Below, piece by piece: positions 32,281 through 43,300 of a stretch of DNA of 64,000 bases. Where the stretch lies: the NCBI GenBank assembly GCA_030323885.1, contig CM059191.1:101790292-101854291 (forward strand), in the 5' to 3' direction. Under the pieces are notes generated by a model, which ran no database searches, was not told the origin of the DNA, and saw only the letters and a program-made list of their open reading frames with translations. Both the position numbers and the translations under genes were made by a program. Source of the DNA: Branchipolynoe longqiensis (lineage: Eukaryota; Annelida; Polychaeta; Phyllodocida; Polynoidae). The stretch's first letter is position 1; each line of letters begins with the position of its first letter.

Positions 32281-32854
32281 AAATAAAAATAAAAATGAAC
32301 TACAGACTGACATACACACACAGACATACAAAAATCTCTTAGTTTGTTAAATTCCGTGAAATATAAGATTTTTCGTGAACTTTAAATCTTTTCGTTAAAT
32401 TCATTATTTTCCTGGAAATTGTCTGGAAATTTTTTATTTTCCGTGAAATTTTAGAATTATTTAACTTTTCAATTTGTTGTGCTTTTTTGAATAATTAAAA
32501 AAATATGGAATTTTTGTGTGAAATTCTTTATTTTCGTGAAATATACATTTTTTTGGTGACTTTTTTACGTGAAATTGTTGTTTTTGGGGAAATTTTGGTG
32601 ACTACTATTACTATTTTTCATGAATTTTCGATCTTTTTAAAACTTTTACATTTTTGGGGAATTTTTATTTTTTTTATATTTTTAAACAATTTTAAAGAGG
32701 GGGGAATTTGAAAACAGGGGGGGGAATCTGAAAACAGTTTTTAAGTTCCCCCCCAGGAATCTGAAAACGTTTTTAACTTCCCTCCAGGGAAGTTAAAAAC
32801 GTTTTCAGATTCCCGGGGGGGAACTTGGGAAGGGGGGAAGTTGAAATCGTTACA

Positions 32855-33348
32855 CCGGTGATGCGGATTCCGAGGGACACCAGTTTGCCAGGGCCACTTC
32901 CATTCAAATGCATTGTTAACTGCCGTGAGCAAATCTTCATACAGAAGAAGTCAAATATCTCCCAAATTACACCATCTAGAAACAAATCGTTTGGTACACA
33001 TATAGAAAACATCTTTACCATAAAGACTATATTAAATTTATATGGTTAGGGTTCTTGAATTCTATTATTTTTGAATAAAACTAACGTTTTGCACTGCGCG
33101 TAGCGTCAAACTCAAGGCATTGTCAATGGCCGTGAGCAATCTTCATACAGAAAATACACAAGAAGTCAAATATCTCTCAAATTACACCATCTAGAAACAA
33201 ATCGTTTGGTACACATATAGAAAACATCTTTACCAAAAACATTATATTAAATTTATAAGGTTAGTGATGACGCTGTTCGATTTTGACGCATGTGCAGAAG
33301 CGTTGTGTCCCTCGCAAACTGGTGTCCCTCGGAATCCGCAACACCGGT
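32855..33348. mobile_element. MITE-like element, copy 2 of the GATGCGGATTCC family
   Basis: The termini CCGGTGATGCGGATTCCGAG and CCGGTGTTGCGGATTCCGAG (complemented) match over about 35 bases. The interior repeats the 210 bp unit twice, as at 9528-10018. It abuts the preceding element at a shared CACCGGTG. It interrupts the N-terminal part of the PAT-like gag. Confidence 0.85.
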
Positions 33349-33792
33349 CCCAACTCCAAGTCTGCCGCTCCCGAAGGCAGGCCAGGACCCAGCACTGTAG
33401 CCGGTTCCCTTGGACGTACGTATCCTCGCGATCCGTGACCAGAGACTTGTCCGGCAGGGCCTGGCTGGGTTGCCAGGACTGTCGAACCATCTCGTTCCAG
33501 TCTCCGATCACCCGACGTCAACAATGGCGACCTTGACCGTGGCCTAGTCCCAGAGCGCGCCTCGAGCGCCACAAAACGTTGATCCAGGCTGTTCGCAAGA
33601 GCCTGTCAATGACTGCACTGTCACCATATCCATTGGAGAGCCCAAACCTGACGAATCGGACACACGACCACCAGCACTGTCGACGGCACCACTAGTTGAC
33701 GGCACTGTAGAGAGGATCTCGTCTGCGGCAGTGACTCTCGGCGTTCCTTTCTTCCCTTTCCGTGTCTTCACCATATTCGACGACAACTGCAC
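33349..33792 (-). pseudogene. PAT-like gag, N-terminal piece
   Basis: The minus strand starts MVKTRKGKKGTPRVTAADEI, a basic N-terminus like that of the gag at 3914. A frameshift near 33590 then leads to a helix-like LDQRFVALEARSG segment, and the frame runs to the MITE at 33348. It lies just downstream of A1 (33818), the expected place for gag. Confidence 0.7.
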
Positions 33793-33817
33793 CGAATAGT
33801 GACACTCCTACCCTTGG

Positions 33818-34023
33818 TAGGTTAGATGCAGTAACCGGGCTCTATGAGTGCTTCTTCGTGACTGCCGTGAGTCCTGGTAATTAGAATGTTTGGCACCTAC
33901 ACTGGTTCCGGGAGTGTCTGTTGCCAGGATACCAGAGAAGCTACCCTGACCTCTTAGTTACCTGGTCCAGCGGCACATAGTTGTCGTGTTTGAATTATTT
34001 ATGTTACTACATAGCATACACAA
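33818..34023 (-). repeat. Split repeat A1 of the PAT-like element
   Basis: 206 bp matching A2 at 21061-21266. Its outer end (ACACAA) abuts gypsy A integrase sequence (TTTAATTCAAAG). Confidence 0.9.
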
Positions 34024-36560
34024 TTTAATTCAAAGTTTCGGAATTCACTGCTGGCAAATTGTGGGCCATTATCCGATACGACTACTTTTGGTATTCCATG
34101 TATACCAAATACTTCAGACAATGCTTTAATTACTGATGCAGAAGTAGTCGTTTTCAACTCACGGATTTCTGGGAATTTCGAATAGTAATCAATGGTTAGC
34201 AAGTACATTTTATGTTCTACTTCAAAAAGGTCTGCTCCCACTTTCTCGAACGGAATGTTGGGAATGTGGTGTGATATCAAAGGCTCTGCATGTGGTTTGT
34301 TTCTGTATTGTTGGCAGACAATGCACCGGTTCACTTTATCCTCTACTTGCTGACTCATTCCTGGCCAGAACACATGGTCTCGGGCGAGCTGCTTACATTT
34401 AACGACTCCCATATGTGTTTCGTGTATTAATTCTAGGGCCAACGACCGCAGGACAGGCGGTATAACTATCTGACTCCCTCGCAATAAGACGTCATTTCTG
34501 AACGTTATTTCCTCTCTGAACTTATAATAGGGTTTAACATCATGAGACAGGTTGCTGTTACTCGTTGGCCATCCCTTTCTCACTAGGTTTACTACTTGTT
34601 GCAATGCAATTTCTTTTTCTGTTTCTTTTTGAATGCGCTTAAGCATGGTGTGTGACACGTTGATACTTGCTATTGATAGACTGTTGTCGAACAAGTCATG
34701 CGGCTCGGTGTTAGCACTGTGCGCTCTTGATAAGGCATCTGCAAAATACATATTGCATCCATTAATATGTTTTACAATTATATTGTAATTTTGCAGCCGC
34801 ATTCTCATACGTTGCATACGAGCTGACAGTAAGTGTAACGGTTTATTCATGATTTTTACCAAAGGTTTGTGGTCTGTTTCAGCAACAACTTGCTTACCAA
34901 ACACATATTCATGGAACCGCACGCACCCGAAACAAATAGCCAACAACTCTTTCTCGATAACCGCGTAGCTAGACTGTGTATTATCAAGCGCTTTTGAAAC
35001 CATAGCAACCGGTCTGTTATTTTGGAATAAGGTTGCACCCAGTCCGGACTTTGATGCGTCAACCTGAATTGTAACAGCATCTTTAACATTATAATAGTTT
35101 AGCACTGGTGCGGTTATTAATAACTTTTTTAACGCTTGTTCTTGTTCGTGCTGCCAGTGCCACGCTATCTTTTTTTCTAGCACCGTTCGCAAAGGTCAAG
35201 TTACTTCTGAGAATTTAGCGATAAATTTACTAACGTACCCCACCATTCCAAAAAAACGCTGTATTCCTGCCTTATCTGATGGTGTGGGCATGTCTACAAT
35301 AGCCTGTTCACGGTCAGCGTTTGGTTTTATCCCGTCTTGCGTTAATACATGGCCTACGTAGTTGACTTGTGTCTGACATATTTTTTACTTTTTCGGGTTC
35401 AACTTTAAGTTTGCCTGCTTTGCTCTGATAAACACTCTCTCTAGGTTACGGTTATGTTCTTCTACTGTTCATCCATAAACTAGTATATCATCAGTTATCA
35501 CGTTAACACCAAGCAAGTCTTTCAAAATTTCATTCATTTCGTTAATGAATATGTCTCCAGCCGTTTTAATGCTGAATGGAAGATGCGTATATCTATACCT
35601 GCCCCATGGCGTATTAAAGGTACACAACTCAGAACTCTGCTTATTCAATTTAATCTGCCAATAGCCACTATTTGCATCGAGCACCGAAAAATACCTTGCT
35701 CCTGCAGTCTTCGAAATAACCTCTTCAATCGTTCTTGTCGGATACGGTGTGTGCAAAATGGCCATGTTTAATTTCGTGGGGTCGAGGCAAACCCTAACTT
35801 TGTTTGGTTTTCGGACTACTGTGATAGAACTCACCCACGGGGTTGGTTCTAGTTGTGGTACAATTACACCTAGTTTGAGCATTTTGTCTATCTCTCCTTT
35901 GACTTGATCAGCTACTGCATGGGGAACCCGGCGTGGTGGGTCTACAGAAGGGGTTACATTATAATCGATAAATATATTGGCATTAGCTTTAATCATTCCC
36001 AGCCCCACAAAAATGTCATTATATTTTTTTACCAGATTGTTCGCTTCAACGTTGATACTGTCTATCTCGTCTGTCTCTGTACGCGCTGTCTTCTCCCGGC
36101 CGGACTGTATCTGGCGTGTCCTCCCACGCTTGATCCCACCTCGACGTCCACGCTTGATCAATTGCAGCTCGACGCAGGAGCCCTTTCCCAATATAGGAGT
36201 TCCGTAGGCTGTAACTTGGAAGCACATGTCGATTCCTTCTATCTTTGTGTGTATCTCCCCTTCTGGAATGATTCGCTGACCTGAATACGTGACCAGACAA
36301 TTTGTCAACGGGTGAAGGACTGTGTTCTGCAATTTGACATATATACTTTTCGGTATAATGTTTGCTTGTGAACCTGGGTCGAGCTTGAAATCAATGTTTT
36401 CATTTTCCACCCGAATTGTCGCAAACCAGAGTTGTTTTTTTTCGTCCTCGGAAAGTGACATCTCCCCAATGTACAGGTCTTCATCATCACTGTCATGGTC
36501 GTCCTGCGACATTTCCTGCTGTCTATCACAAACTTCAATTTTGTGTACACATGCCTTGTT
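34024..36560 (-). pseudogene. Gypsy A pol: protease, RT, RNase H, start of integrase
   Basis: Protease: FKLDPGSQANIIP, where the catalytic DTG/DSG is changed to DPG. RT: SSITVVRKPNKVRVCLDP, YFSVLDANSGYWQI, and VITDDILVYG with an immediate TGA (about 35468). Further stops follow in 35193-35468. RNase H: TIQVDASKSGLGA, LLAICFGC, ETDHKPLV, YFADALSRAH. Integrase: HETHMGVVKCKQLARDHVFWP zinc finger, then LLTIDYYSKFPEIRE and VVSDNGPQFASSEF (two catalytic Asp). The frame is then cut at 34024 by the PAT-like insertion. A changed protease site and at least four stops mean no activity. Confidence 0.9.
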
Positions 36561-36572
36561 GCTGTTCTTGGC

Positions 36573-37343
36573 TCAAGACACTTTTTGAAAATGTCCTATC
36601 TTCTTACAGTAAAGACAAGGTTTGTCTCTGGCCGGGCACTGGTTTGGAGTGTGGTAGTATCCACACTTGCCGCATTGAGTTTTCTGTTGCTCATACCTTG
36701 GTGGGCGTTCTGCGTGACCACGTGGTGTTCCTGACGCGTACCGCGACTGGCTTGCATATGCTGTCGGGCATTTTCTTATGAAATCGACACAGTCACTACT
36801 ACTGGTTGCGGCTTCTGATAACTGACTATGACAATTTTCACTTAGGCGACACATATCCCTACACTGGTCCAAAGTTAGATTAGGTGTCTGCAACAGTCTG
36901 TCACGCAACTTATTGTCTTTAATTCCGCACACCAACCTGTCACACAACATGGCATCTTCCAACTTGCCGTAGTCACACAGGTGTATTCGATGTTCTAACT
37001 CACGAATGTAGGTGTCCATACTCTCAGTACTTTGGTTGTATGAGTTGAACTTATATCTTATGACAGTTATATTCGTGTGCCCGGTCCAATATTTCTCGAA
37101 TGCTTCAATTAACGGTGCTATTTTGTCTTCGTCACTCTCGCCAAATTTAAAGTTCATATGTAGTTTTTGCGCCTCTTTACCTGCCACGTGTAGGAAAATG
37201 CAACATTGCACTTTCTCTGCCTTATTCGCTGCACCTGAAGCTGTGGCGTAGATATCGTAGGAGTGCAGCCACGAACGCCAGTTCAAGGCTAGGTTGCCTT
37301 CCAGGCTTAGTGGACTCGGTGGCTTTAGGCCTGTCAGCGCCAT
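36573..37343 (-). pseudogene. Gypsy A gag
   Basis: Start MALTGLKPPSPLSLEGN, just after the primer site. Capsid-like region: NWRSWLHSYDIYATASG, CCIFLHVAGKEAQKL, IRYKFNSYNQSTESMDTYI. Two zinc knuckles follow: CGKCGYYHTPNQC, and CLYCKKIGHFQKV whose last Cys is replaced by Ser before a TGA. The frame would otherwise continue into protease. It is related to the gags of gypsy B and C but clearly diverged. Confidence 0.85.
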
Positions 37344-37360
37344 GTCTATCAGTTCTTCTC

Positions 37361-37372
37361 TATCTGACACCA
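37361..37372 (-). promoter_or_regulatory. Primer-binding site of gypsy A
   Basis: Next to the 5' LTR the minus strand reads TGGTGTCAGATA. Its first ten bases complement the 3' end of common tRNA-Leu species (TCTGACACCA). The same site follows the LTRs of gypsy B, gypsy C (one change) and the TRIM-like array. Confidence 0.75.
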
Positions 37373-37513
37373 TGTAATGACAACATGTGAACACCACGAC
37401 GACCAGGATACAAGTGCTTTATTATTAGCTCCTCTCACCACACCTCACGTGACCCACCTGCGGGCTACCTACCCTGTAGCTGGCTCCCGACCTCCGGTAT
37501 TACATATATTACA
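37373..37513 (-). repeat. 5' LTR of gypsy A
   Basis: 141 bp, ending (in plus orientation) ATTACATATATTACA and followed by the GCCAC duplication. Confidence 0.9.
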
Positions 37514-37518
37514 GCCAC

Positions 37519-38158
37519 CACCTGCCTGAGCTGAGTGTGTGACGATCCATGACTAACAGAGGGAGGAGAGGGTAGTGAGTAGAGCTCCAAGTGCCCCTTA
37601 CACACTATCACTAGTGCCTCTTTCACACTATCTGACTAATACACAATGACTATTGACCATGAGTAAAGGATCACCAGCAACTACATAAATACATTCATGC
37701 ACCTGGCACTTTTGCATTCCCTCACCAATGCGTTTTATCGGAATATTTTACAATGCGCTTAATATGTACATGAATATCTAGATTAGATATGTAGGATTCG
37801 ATGTAGGCAATTGTTTTGGTTTAGAAACTGTTGTTTCGTCAGATTATGCAACTTTAAGGAGAGTCCTGAGCAACTGTAATGAATTGTTAAAGGATCCGTT
37901 GGGATATCCCTCCTCATTAAAGTTGCATAGTTTGATGATGGCTTTGAGTTTCTGACATTTAAAATAATTAATACACACTTATTAAGTGAATCACAATGAT
38001 ATATTTGAGGTAACTTCTATTGTAAATGTCTAACTTTGAAGATATTTTAAGTGAACACCTGCAAAATGAATGTCATGCAAGTCAAAGTTCTGACACCAAT
38101 CTTCAGCTGTAATAGGTTCTATTAAATTGGCTCAGTATTCCTTTCGACACAGCAACAA
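37519..38158. repeat. Host flank with parts of two TTAA-type MITE copies
   Basis: 37730-37861 ends CAGATTATGCAACTTTAA, the right end of the family at 11200-11556. From 37914 another copy starts with TTAAAGTTGCATAGTTTGATG and runs to about 38155. It shares CTGACACCA, AATAGGTTCTATTAAATT and CTCAGTATT with 11326-11400 (inverted). The rest is unremarkable. Confidence 0.6.
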
Positions 38159-38283
38159 CTCAATTCAATTCTTTTATTTTAACTCTCTGCAAGGTATGTT
38201 TACAATAAACTGAGGTGATACAATAAATGCATACAAATTCCTTACAGAAAGAAAGGATCCCAGAAAAGCAATGCTTCTCTAGC
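38159..38283 (-). repeat. Dispersed repeat also at 47508-47627
   Basis: Shares CAATTCAATTCTTTTATTTT, AACTCTCTGCAAGGTATGTT and GAAAGGATCCCAGAAAAGC with 47508-47627. The TRIM-like array inserted at its CTAGC. Confidence 0.7.
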
Positions 38284-38454
38284 TGTAGTGGAAGTAGAGG
38301 ATGTAGAAGGACGTCCGAAGAGGATGTAGAGGACGTCCGAACTACCCGAGATCTGGTTGACAAGTAGTTTTATTATCGGTGACAACAACTCGCCTCGGTG
38401 GGCGTTTCCGCCAGTCTTTCCTTCGTGTGTACATTGATACCAATATATATGACA
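38284..38454 (-). repeat. TRIM LTR 1
   Basis: TGTAGTGGAAGTAGAGG...ATATATGACA in plus orientation. It has an extra 23 bases (GGATGTAGAAGGACGTCCGA region) that duplicate neighbouring LTR sequence. Confidence 0.85.
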
Positions 38455-38587
38455 TCCCCCTTTCATGTACAATACGGACAGCGGTGATGACCATATGCAT
38501 TTCATGTACATTTGTTACAGAGTGTTCAGGATGTTATATTTTACTGATAACTCTTATTGCACTGTAATGCCCCCACATCTGACACCA

Positions 38588-38735
38588 TGTAGTGGAAGTA
38601 GAGGATGTAGAGGACGTCCGAACTACCCGAGATCTGGTTGACAAGTAGTTTTATTATCGGTGACAACAACTCGCCTCGGTGGGCGTTTCCGCCAGTCTTT
38701 CCTTCGTGTGTACATTGATACCAATATATATGACA
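38588..38735 (-). repeat. TRIM LTR 2
   Basis: 148 bp; primer site on one side (38576-38587), purine tract on the other (from 38736). Confidence 0.9.
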
Positions 38736-38868
38736 TCCCCCTTTCATGTACAATACGGACAGCGGTGATGACCATACGCATTTCATGTACATTTGTTACA
38801 GAGTGTTCAGGATGTTATATTTTACTGATAACTCTTATTGCACTGTAATGCCCCCACATCTGACACCA

Positions 38869-39016
38869 TGTAGTGGAAGTAGAGGATGTAGAGGACGTCC
38901 GAACTACCCGAGATCTGGTTGACAAGTAGTTTTATTATCGGTGACAACAACTCGCCTTGGTGGGCGTTTCCGCCAGTCTTTCCTTCGTGTGTACATTGAT
39001 ACCAATATATATGACA
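38869..39016 (-). repeat. TRIM LTR 3
   Basis: 148 bp, almost identical to LTR 2. Confidence 0.9.
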
Positions 39017-39149
39017 TCCCCCTTTCATGTACAATACGGACAGCGGTGATGACCATACACATTTCATGTACATTTGTTACAGAGTGTTCAGGATGTTATA
39101 TTTTACTGATAACTCTTATTGCACTGTAATGCCCCCACATCTGACACCA

Positions 39150-39297
39150 TGTAGTGGAAGTAGAGGATGTAGAGGACGTCCGAACTACCCGAGATCTGGT
39201 TGACAAGTAGTTTTATTATCGGTGACAACAACTTGCCTCAGTGGGCGTTTCCGCCGGTCTTTCCTTCGTGCGTACATCGATACCAATATATATGACA
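39150..39297 (-). repeat. TRIM LTR 4
   Basis: 148 bp, the most diverged copy (several substitutions, such as CTTGCCTCAGTGG and GCGTACATCG). It ends at the CTAGC duplication. Confidence 0.9.
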
Positions 39298-39302
39298 CTA
39301 GC

Positions 39303-40095
39303 TGGTCTCCATAATGTGAATGAACAAGAGATGATTACAACTGATTAATAAGTGTGTCAGTAGGCATACCTAAGTTGGATATGCAGAATACAATTTAGAT
39401 AAGTGTTTTGGTTTATAAACTGTTAAAGCCTCCCTCCTACTCTCCAGTTTTAATTATCCTACGATACAAATTGTGCTAACATTTATTATTGAAAACCGTC
39501 AAACTTGAACATTGAATTATTGTTGGTTAGGAAACTTCATTTTACTAATATTTAGTGTTTCATGTTGAAGCATTATTAGGTAATTTTATTTAATGAAAAT
39601 GTGGGATGGTGTTTTTCAAGTAAGCTTCACCAGGGTGCAATTTGTACTTATTTCTGGGAAATAATAATTGTTTATTTCTTTGTAATTGTTTTGACTACGA
39701 TTATGTAACTATCTACATATAGCAATATCCCTAATTATATATATATACTTGTAGATTTGTTTGTTGGGGTTTTATGTCCTCGCAACATCTTGTAAAAGCT
39801 AAGGCTCGAATCTGTGGTTGTGTAGGCAGGCTATGGTGAAATCAATACAAAGAGAAAGGAAGAGTATAAATTGTAAAGAAGAAGAGAGAGTTCAGCCCTC
39901 TGGTTTATTATTTATATGGTTACATGGGTTCATTGTAGAGTATCACCCTAAATGCTCATTTATAATAACTGGCAACTCTTAGTGTGAATAACTTATTAAA
40001 TCATGTAAATTAATACGCTTTAAAAGTGGCATGGCGAGCATTCTATGACCGACACCTTGGCTCCTCTGGTTTCCCATGTCTGTGGGGAACCCTCT
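39303..40095. other. Flank with repeat fragments, no gene
   Basis: 39330-39430 resembles the TTAA-type MITE interior (TAAGTGTGTCAGTAGG, GTTTTGGTTTATAAACTG). 39757-39795 is a diverged SINE tail (TTTTATGTCCTCGCAACATC). 39795-39935 repeats 18925-19075. No coding sequence. Confidence 0.5.
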
Positions 40096-40286
40096 TGTGA
40101 TATATGCGTAATAGACATACAGGTGTGTGGTTAATATATGTTAACAAGATGCAGAGGTTGAGACAAAGAGTTATGCAAATGAGATGATATCATGGAAAGT
40201 TTAGCCGGCGGGTCAAGTGTGCCCTAGGCCGTGAATAAACCATTCAGTATCCAGAAGTCAAAGTGTTCAGACGTTGTACTTTCACA
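40096..40286 (+). repeat. 5' LTR of gypsy B
   Basis: 191 bp. It contains GTGAATAAACCATTCAG with a polyadenylation signal and ATGCAAAT, an octamer-like site. Confidence 0.95.
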
Positions 40287-40305
40287 TGGTGTCAGATGAG
40301 GAAGA

Positions 40306-43300
40306 ATGCCGCCCGCTAATACGTTGCCGGGTTTGCAGCCTCCAGGTCAGCTTGTCCTCAGCCACAATGCGAGATCGAACTGGAAAACATGGATCAGAGC
40401 ATATGATATTTACGCTACTGTGGCAGGTGTTGTATTGAAGACAGAACGAGGGCAATGCTGCATCTTTCTTCACATAGCCGGTGAGGAGGCGCAAAAGGTC
40501 TTCGACAATATGGAAATCGCTCTCGCTGATCAAGATAAGATCGCGCCGCTTACGGAGGCATTTAGGGTTTATTGTGTCGGTAAATGCAGTATCATTATCA
40601 CACGATATAAGTTTAATTCACATAATCAGGCGACAGAAAATATGGCTACATATATAATGGCATTGAGACACAAAGTGAAGGATTGTGAGTATGGTACGGT
40701 GGAAGAATCGCTATTGCGCGATCAGAATGTGGCTGGCGTAAAGAATGTGAATTTACGGAACAAACTACGGAGTTAATGTTGGAAAAATGTGTCAGTATAT
40801 GTGAGATGAGTGAGTTTAGCTCTGCGCTGTTGGAGGACACCAAGTCAGACGTGGAAAGTAAGGAAATTGATTTCATACATAACTATACTAATGTGCGTAC
40901 CGGTGCGCCAGTGGTTCGGTCATCGGTGACGCCATCTTGGACATCGCCATCTTGGAATACCGGCGGGACTGGATAGTTCAAGATCCGCTACCAGAACTGT
41001 GGATATGAACACCCCCGGGGAGTCTGCCCAGCGAAAGGAAAGGCTTGTGTAGCCTGAAAGAAGATCGGGCACTTCGGTAAGGTCTGCAGGAGCAGGCTGG
41101 GCAGGGTCAACGAGCTTACCATGGAAGAGCCCGACCCTCATAATGCTGACCCGGATCCGGCGGAAGTCAACGTCCTGGCAACAGATCTCTTCGTCGGTGC
41201 CGTCGACCGCGGTGCTGGTCAGGATGCCAAGCTGTGGCACGCGATCGTTCGGGTGAATGGTTATCCTGTCAAGTTCAAGCTCGACACCGGTTCGTAGGCG
41301 AACGTGCTGCCGAGGTACGTCTTTGACAGAGTTGCTCTGGGGCGGCTGACGAACACCAGGTGTTCGTTGGTGACGTTCTCCGGTCACCGGATCACGCCTG
41401 ACGGGGAGGCACTGCTGGACGTCAACGACAGAGTGCTCAAGTTCCAAGTGTTACCGGATTGCCAGCCTATATTGGGCAAGCAGGCTTGTGTGATGTTGAA
41501 CCTGCTGGTGCGGGTGGATGAGGTGCACTGCGCTGCGCCGACGAACATTTCTGAGCCGACGAACATTCCCGTGCCGACAAACATTTCCGGGCCGACGAAC
41601 AGTGCCAGCGCTGGGGCGGAGAAGCTGGTAAGCGAATACAAAGATGTCTTTCAGGGTTTGGGGTTGATTAAGGCAAATGCTATCATTCATGTTGATAGAT
41701 CTGTTCAACCTGTCATTGATCCGCCTAGACGGATTCCGTTTGCCATTCAGGGCAAGGTACGCAGTGAGCTTGATCGCATGGTTGAGTTAGGTGTTATAAT
41801 TGAACAAGATGGACCTACCGAGTGGGTTAATTCTATAACTATTGTCAAAAAAACAAACAAGATTAGGATTTGTCTGGATCCGACTAAGTTGAACAAGGCG
41901 ATAAGGAGAGGGCCTTTCCCTACTAAAACGATTGATAAAATTATTGCCAAAACGGCAGATGCAAAGTATTTTTCAGTTCTAGATGCAAAGACCGGGTATT
42001 GGCAGATAGAATTAGATAACGAAAGTTCACGTTTGTGCACGTTCAATACTCTGTGGGGCCGGTACAGGTACACCCGTTTGCCTTTTGGTATCAAAACCGC
42101 CGATGACATTTTTATTCAGGAAATGCACCATGTCATGGGCGATATATCCGGTATTGGGATAGTCACGGATGATATTTTGGTATATGGGTCAACGGTTGAG
42201 GAACACAACGAGTGGCTCCGAGCCGTGTTGGACCGAGCTAGGTCGGTTAATCTGAAGTTAAATGATGCTAAGTCTTTGTTATGTAAAACAACAGTAAAAT
42301 ATGTAGGTCATCAACTTACCCAGCAGGGTGTGAAGCCTGATCCAGACAGAATACAAGCAATAGTTGACATGCCAGAGCCACGTGACAAACAAGGCGTCCA
42401 AAGGTTCCTGGGCATGGTTGGATATGTACACAAGTTTATACCCAACATGTCTGAGATAGCCAAACCACTACGCACGCTCCTCGCAAAGGATGTCGCGTGG
42501 CACTGGCAAGCCGAACAGCAGGGCGCGTTTGATAAGTTGAAGGAGAAGTTAAGAACTGCTCCTGTGTTGTCATATTACAATGTTAAGAAGCCCATTGTGA
42601 TTCAGGTAGATGCTTGTCAGTCAGGTTTAGGTGCTGCATTAATGCAAGATGATAAGCCGATCGCACTCGCATCTCATGCGCTCAACTCAGCGCAGTGTGG
42701 ATATGCCACGATAGAAAAAGAAATGCTTGCCATATGTTTTGGATGTCAACGGTTTCATGAGTATATCTTTGGCAAAGAGGTTCAAATTCAAATGGACCAC
42801 AAGCCGTTGGTGGCGATAATGCAGAAACCAATACATAAACTTTCGGCTAAAATGCAGAGGATGCGGATGCGATTGCAAAATTACAACATTCAGTTATGTC
42901 ATGTGAAGGGTTCTTTGATGTTTTTTGCAGACATGTTGTCCAGGGCGCATGGCGTCAAAGTAGGTCAGGATAGCCTGTTCGATGACACGTTCTGCGTTGC
43001 CGCAGTGGACATGCAGTCATCGAGTTTGTTGAGTAAGATTGTAACTGAATATGGAAGAGATGTGTCCATGTCCATGTTAATTTCACACATTGAAGATGGG
43101 TGGGACACTACACGCATACAGACACCACCGTGTCTGAGACAGTACATCCCGTACAAACATGAGTTAACGATAGAAAACAATCTTGTAATGAACGGCAATC
43201 GGGTGGTGGTTCCTCCGGGTCTTCGTGGTGAAATGATAGAGGCTTTACATGAGACACACCTAGGGGTGACCAAGTCCAAGCAGTTGGCGCGTGACTGTAT

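Larger units (their letters stand above)
31632..32855. mobile_element. MITE-like element with GAAAACGTTTTC palindromes
   Basis: The left end CCGGTGTAAAGATTTCAAAT and the complemented right end CCGGTGTAACGATTTCAACT continue alike for more than 60 bases (TTCCCCCC..AAGTTCCCCCCCGGGAA). Both arms are made of alternating GGGGGAACTTGAAAACG and CGTTTTCAAGTTCCCCC blocks. The centre holds a LINE fragment, an (ATCA)n run, a stray CTGTCACACTACAACGTAA end, and AT-rich (CCGTGAAATTTTT)n-like DNA. Confidence 0.75.
20647..34023 (-). mobile_element. DIRS/PAT-like element with split direct repeats, itself carrying later insertions
   Basis: Read on the minus strand the order is A1 (34023-33818), gag in three pieces, pol, tyrosine recombinase, B1 (21627-21271), A2 (21266-21061), B2 (21009-20647). 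This is the A1-ORFs-B1-A2-B2 layout of PAT/Ngaro-type elements. There is no target duplication; the gypsy integrase sequence closes up at an AAT-like core. Later insertions are two MITE-like elements (31632-33348) and an inverted-repeat DIRS element (about 25680-31090), both inside gag. Without them the element is about 6.2 kb. Confidence 0.9.
19198..37513 (-). mobile_element. Ty3/gypsy element A, split by a 13.4 kb nested insertion
   Basis: LTRs at 19198-19327 (130 bp) and 37373-37513 (141 bp, with an 11 bp insertion) both begin TGTAAT and end ATTACA. The 5 bp flanks are identical: GCCAC at 19193-19197 and 37514-37518. On the minus strand the order is 5' LTR, primer site, gag, protease, RT, RNase H, integrase, 3' LTR. 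The integrase is cut after FRNFELN (34024) and resumes with YGFKHITSNP at 20646. The 20647-34023 stretch is a later insertion. Several stops make the element dead. Confidence 0.95.
38284..39297 (-). mobile_element. TRIM-like tandem array: four LTRs and three internal segments
   Basis: LTRs lie at 38284-38454 (171 bp, with a 23 bp internal duplication), 38588-38735, 38869-39016 and 39150-39297 (148 bp each). Between them are three nearly identical 133 bp segments. On the minus strand each segment begins TGGTGTCAGATG, a tRNA-Leu-like primer site, and ends GAAAGGGGGA, a purine tract next to the LTR start TGTCATATATAT. Nothing is encoded between them. The outer flanks are CTAGC on both sides (38279-38283 and 39298-39302), so the array has a single target duplication. 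This fits a terminal-repeat retrotransposon in miniature, mobilised in trans and present as a multi-LTR tandem. Confidence 0.9.

Noticed and set aside
33801..33817. Shared GACACTCCTACCCTTGG next to A1 and in the RT at 23653 as a recombination scar
   Set aside because: The 17-18 base match is intriguing, but flanking sequences differ and there is no second signal, so chance or a minor rearrangement cannot be told apart.
38242..39129. Repeated 62- and 83-codon frames on both strands
   Set aside because: They are translations of the TRIM LTR and its internal segment and are identical in each unit because the DNA is tandem.
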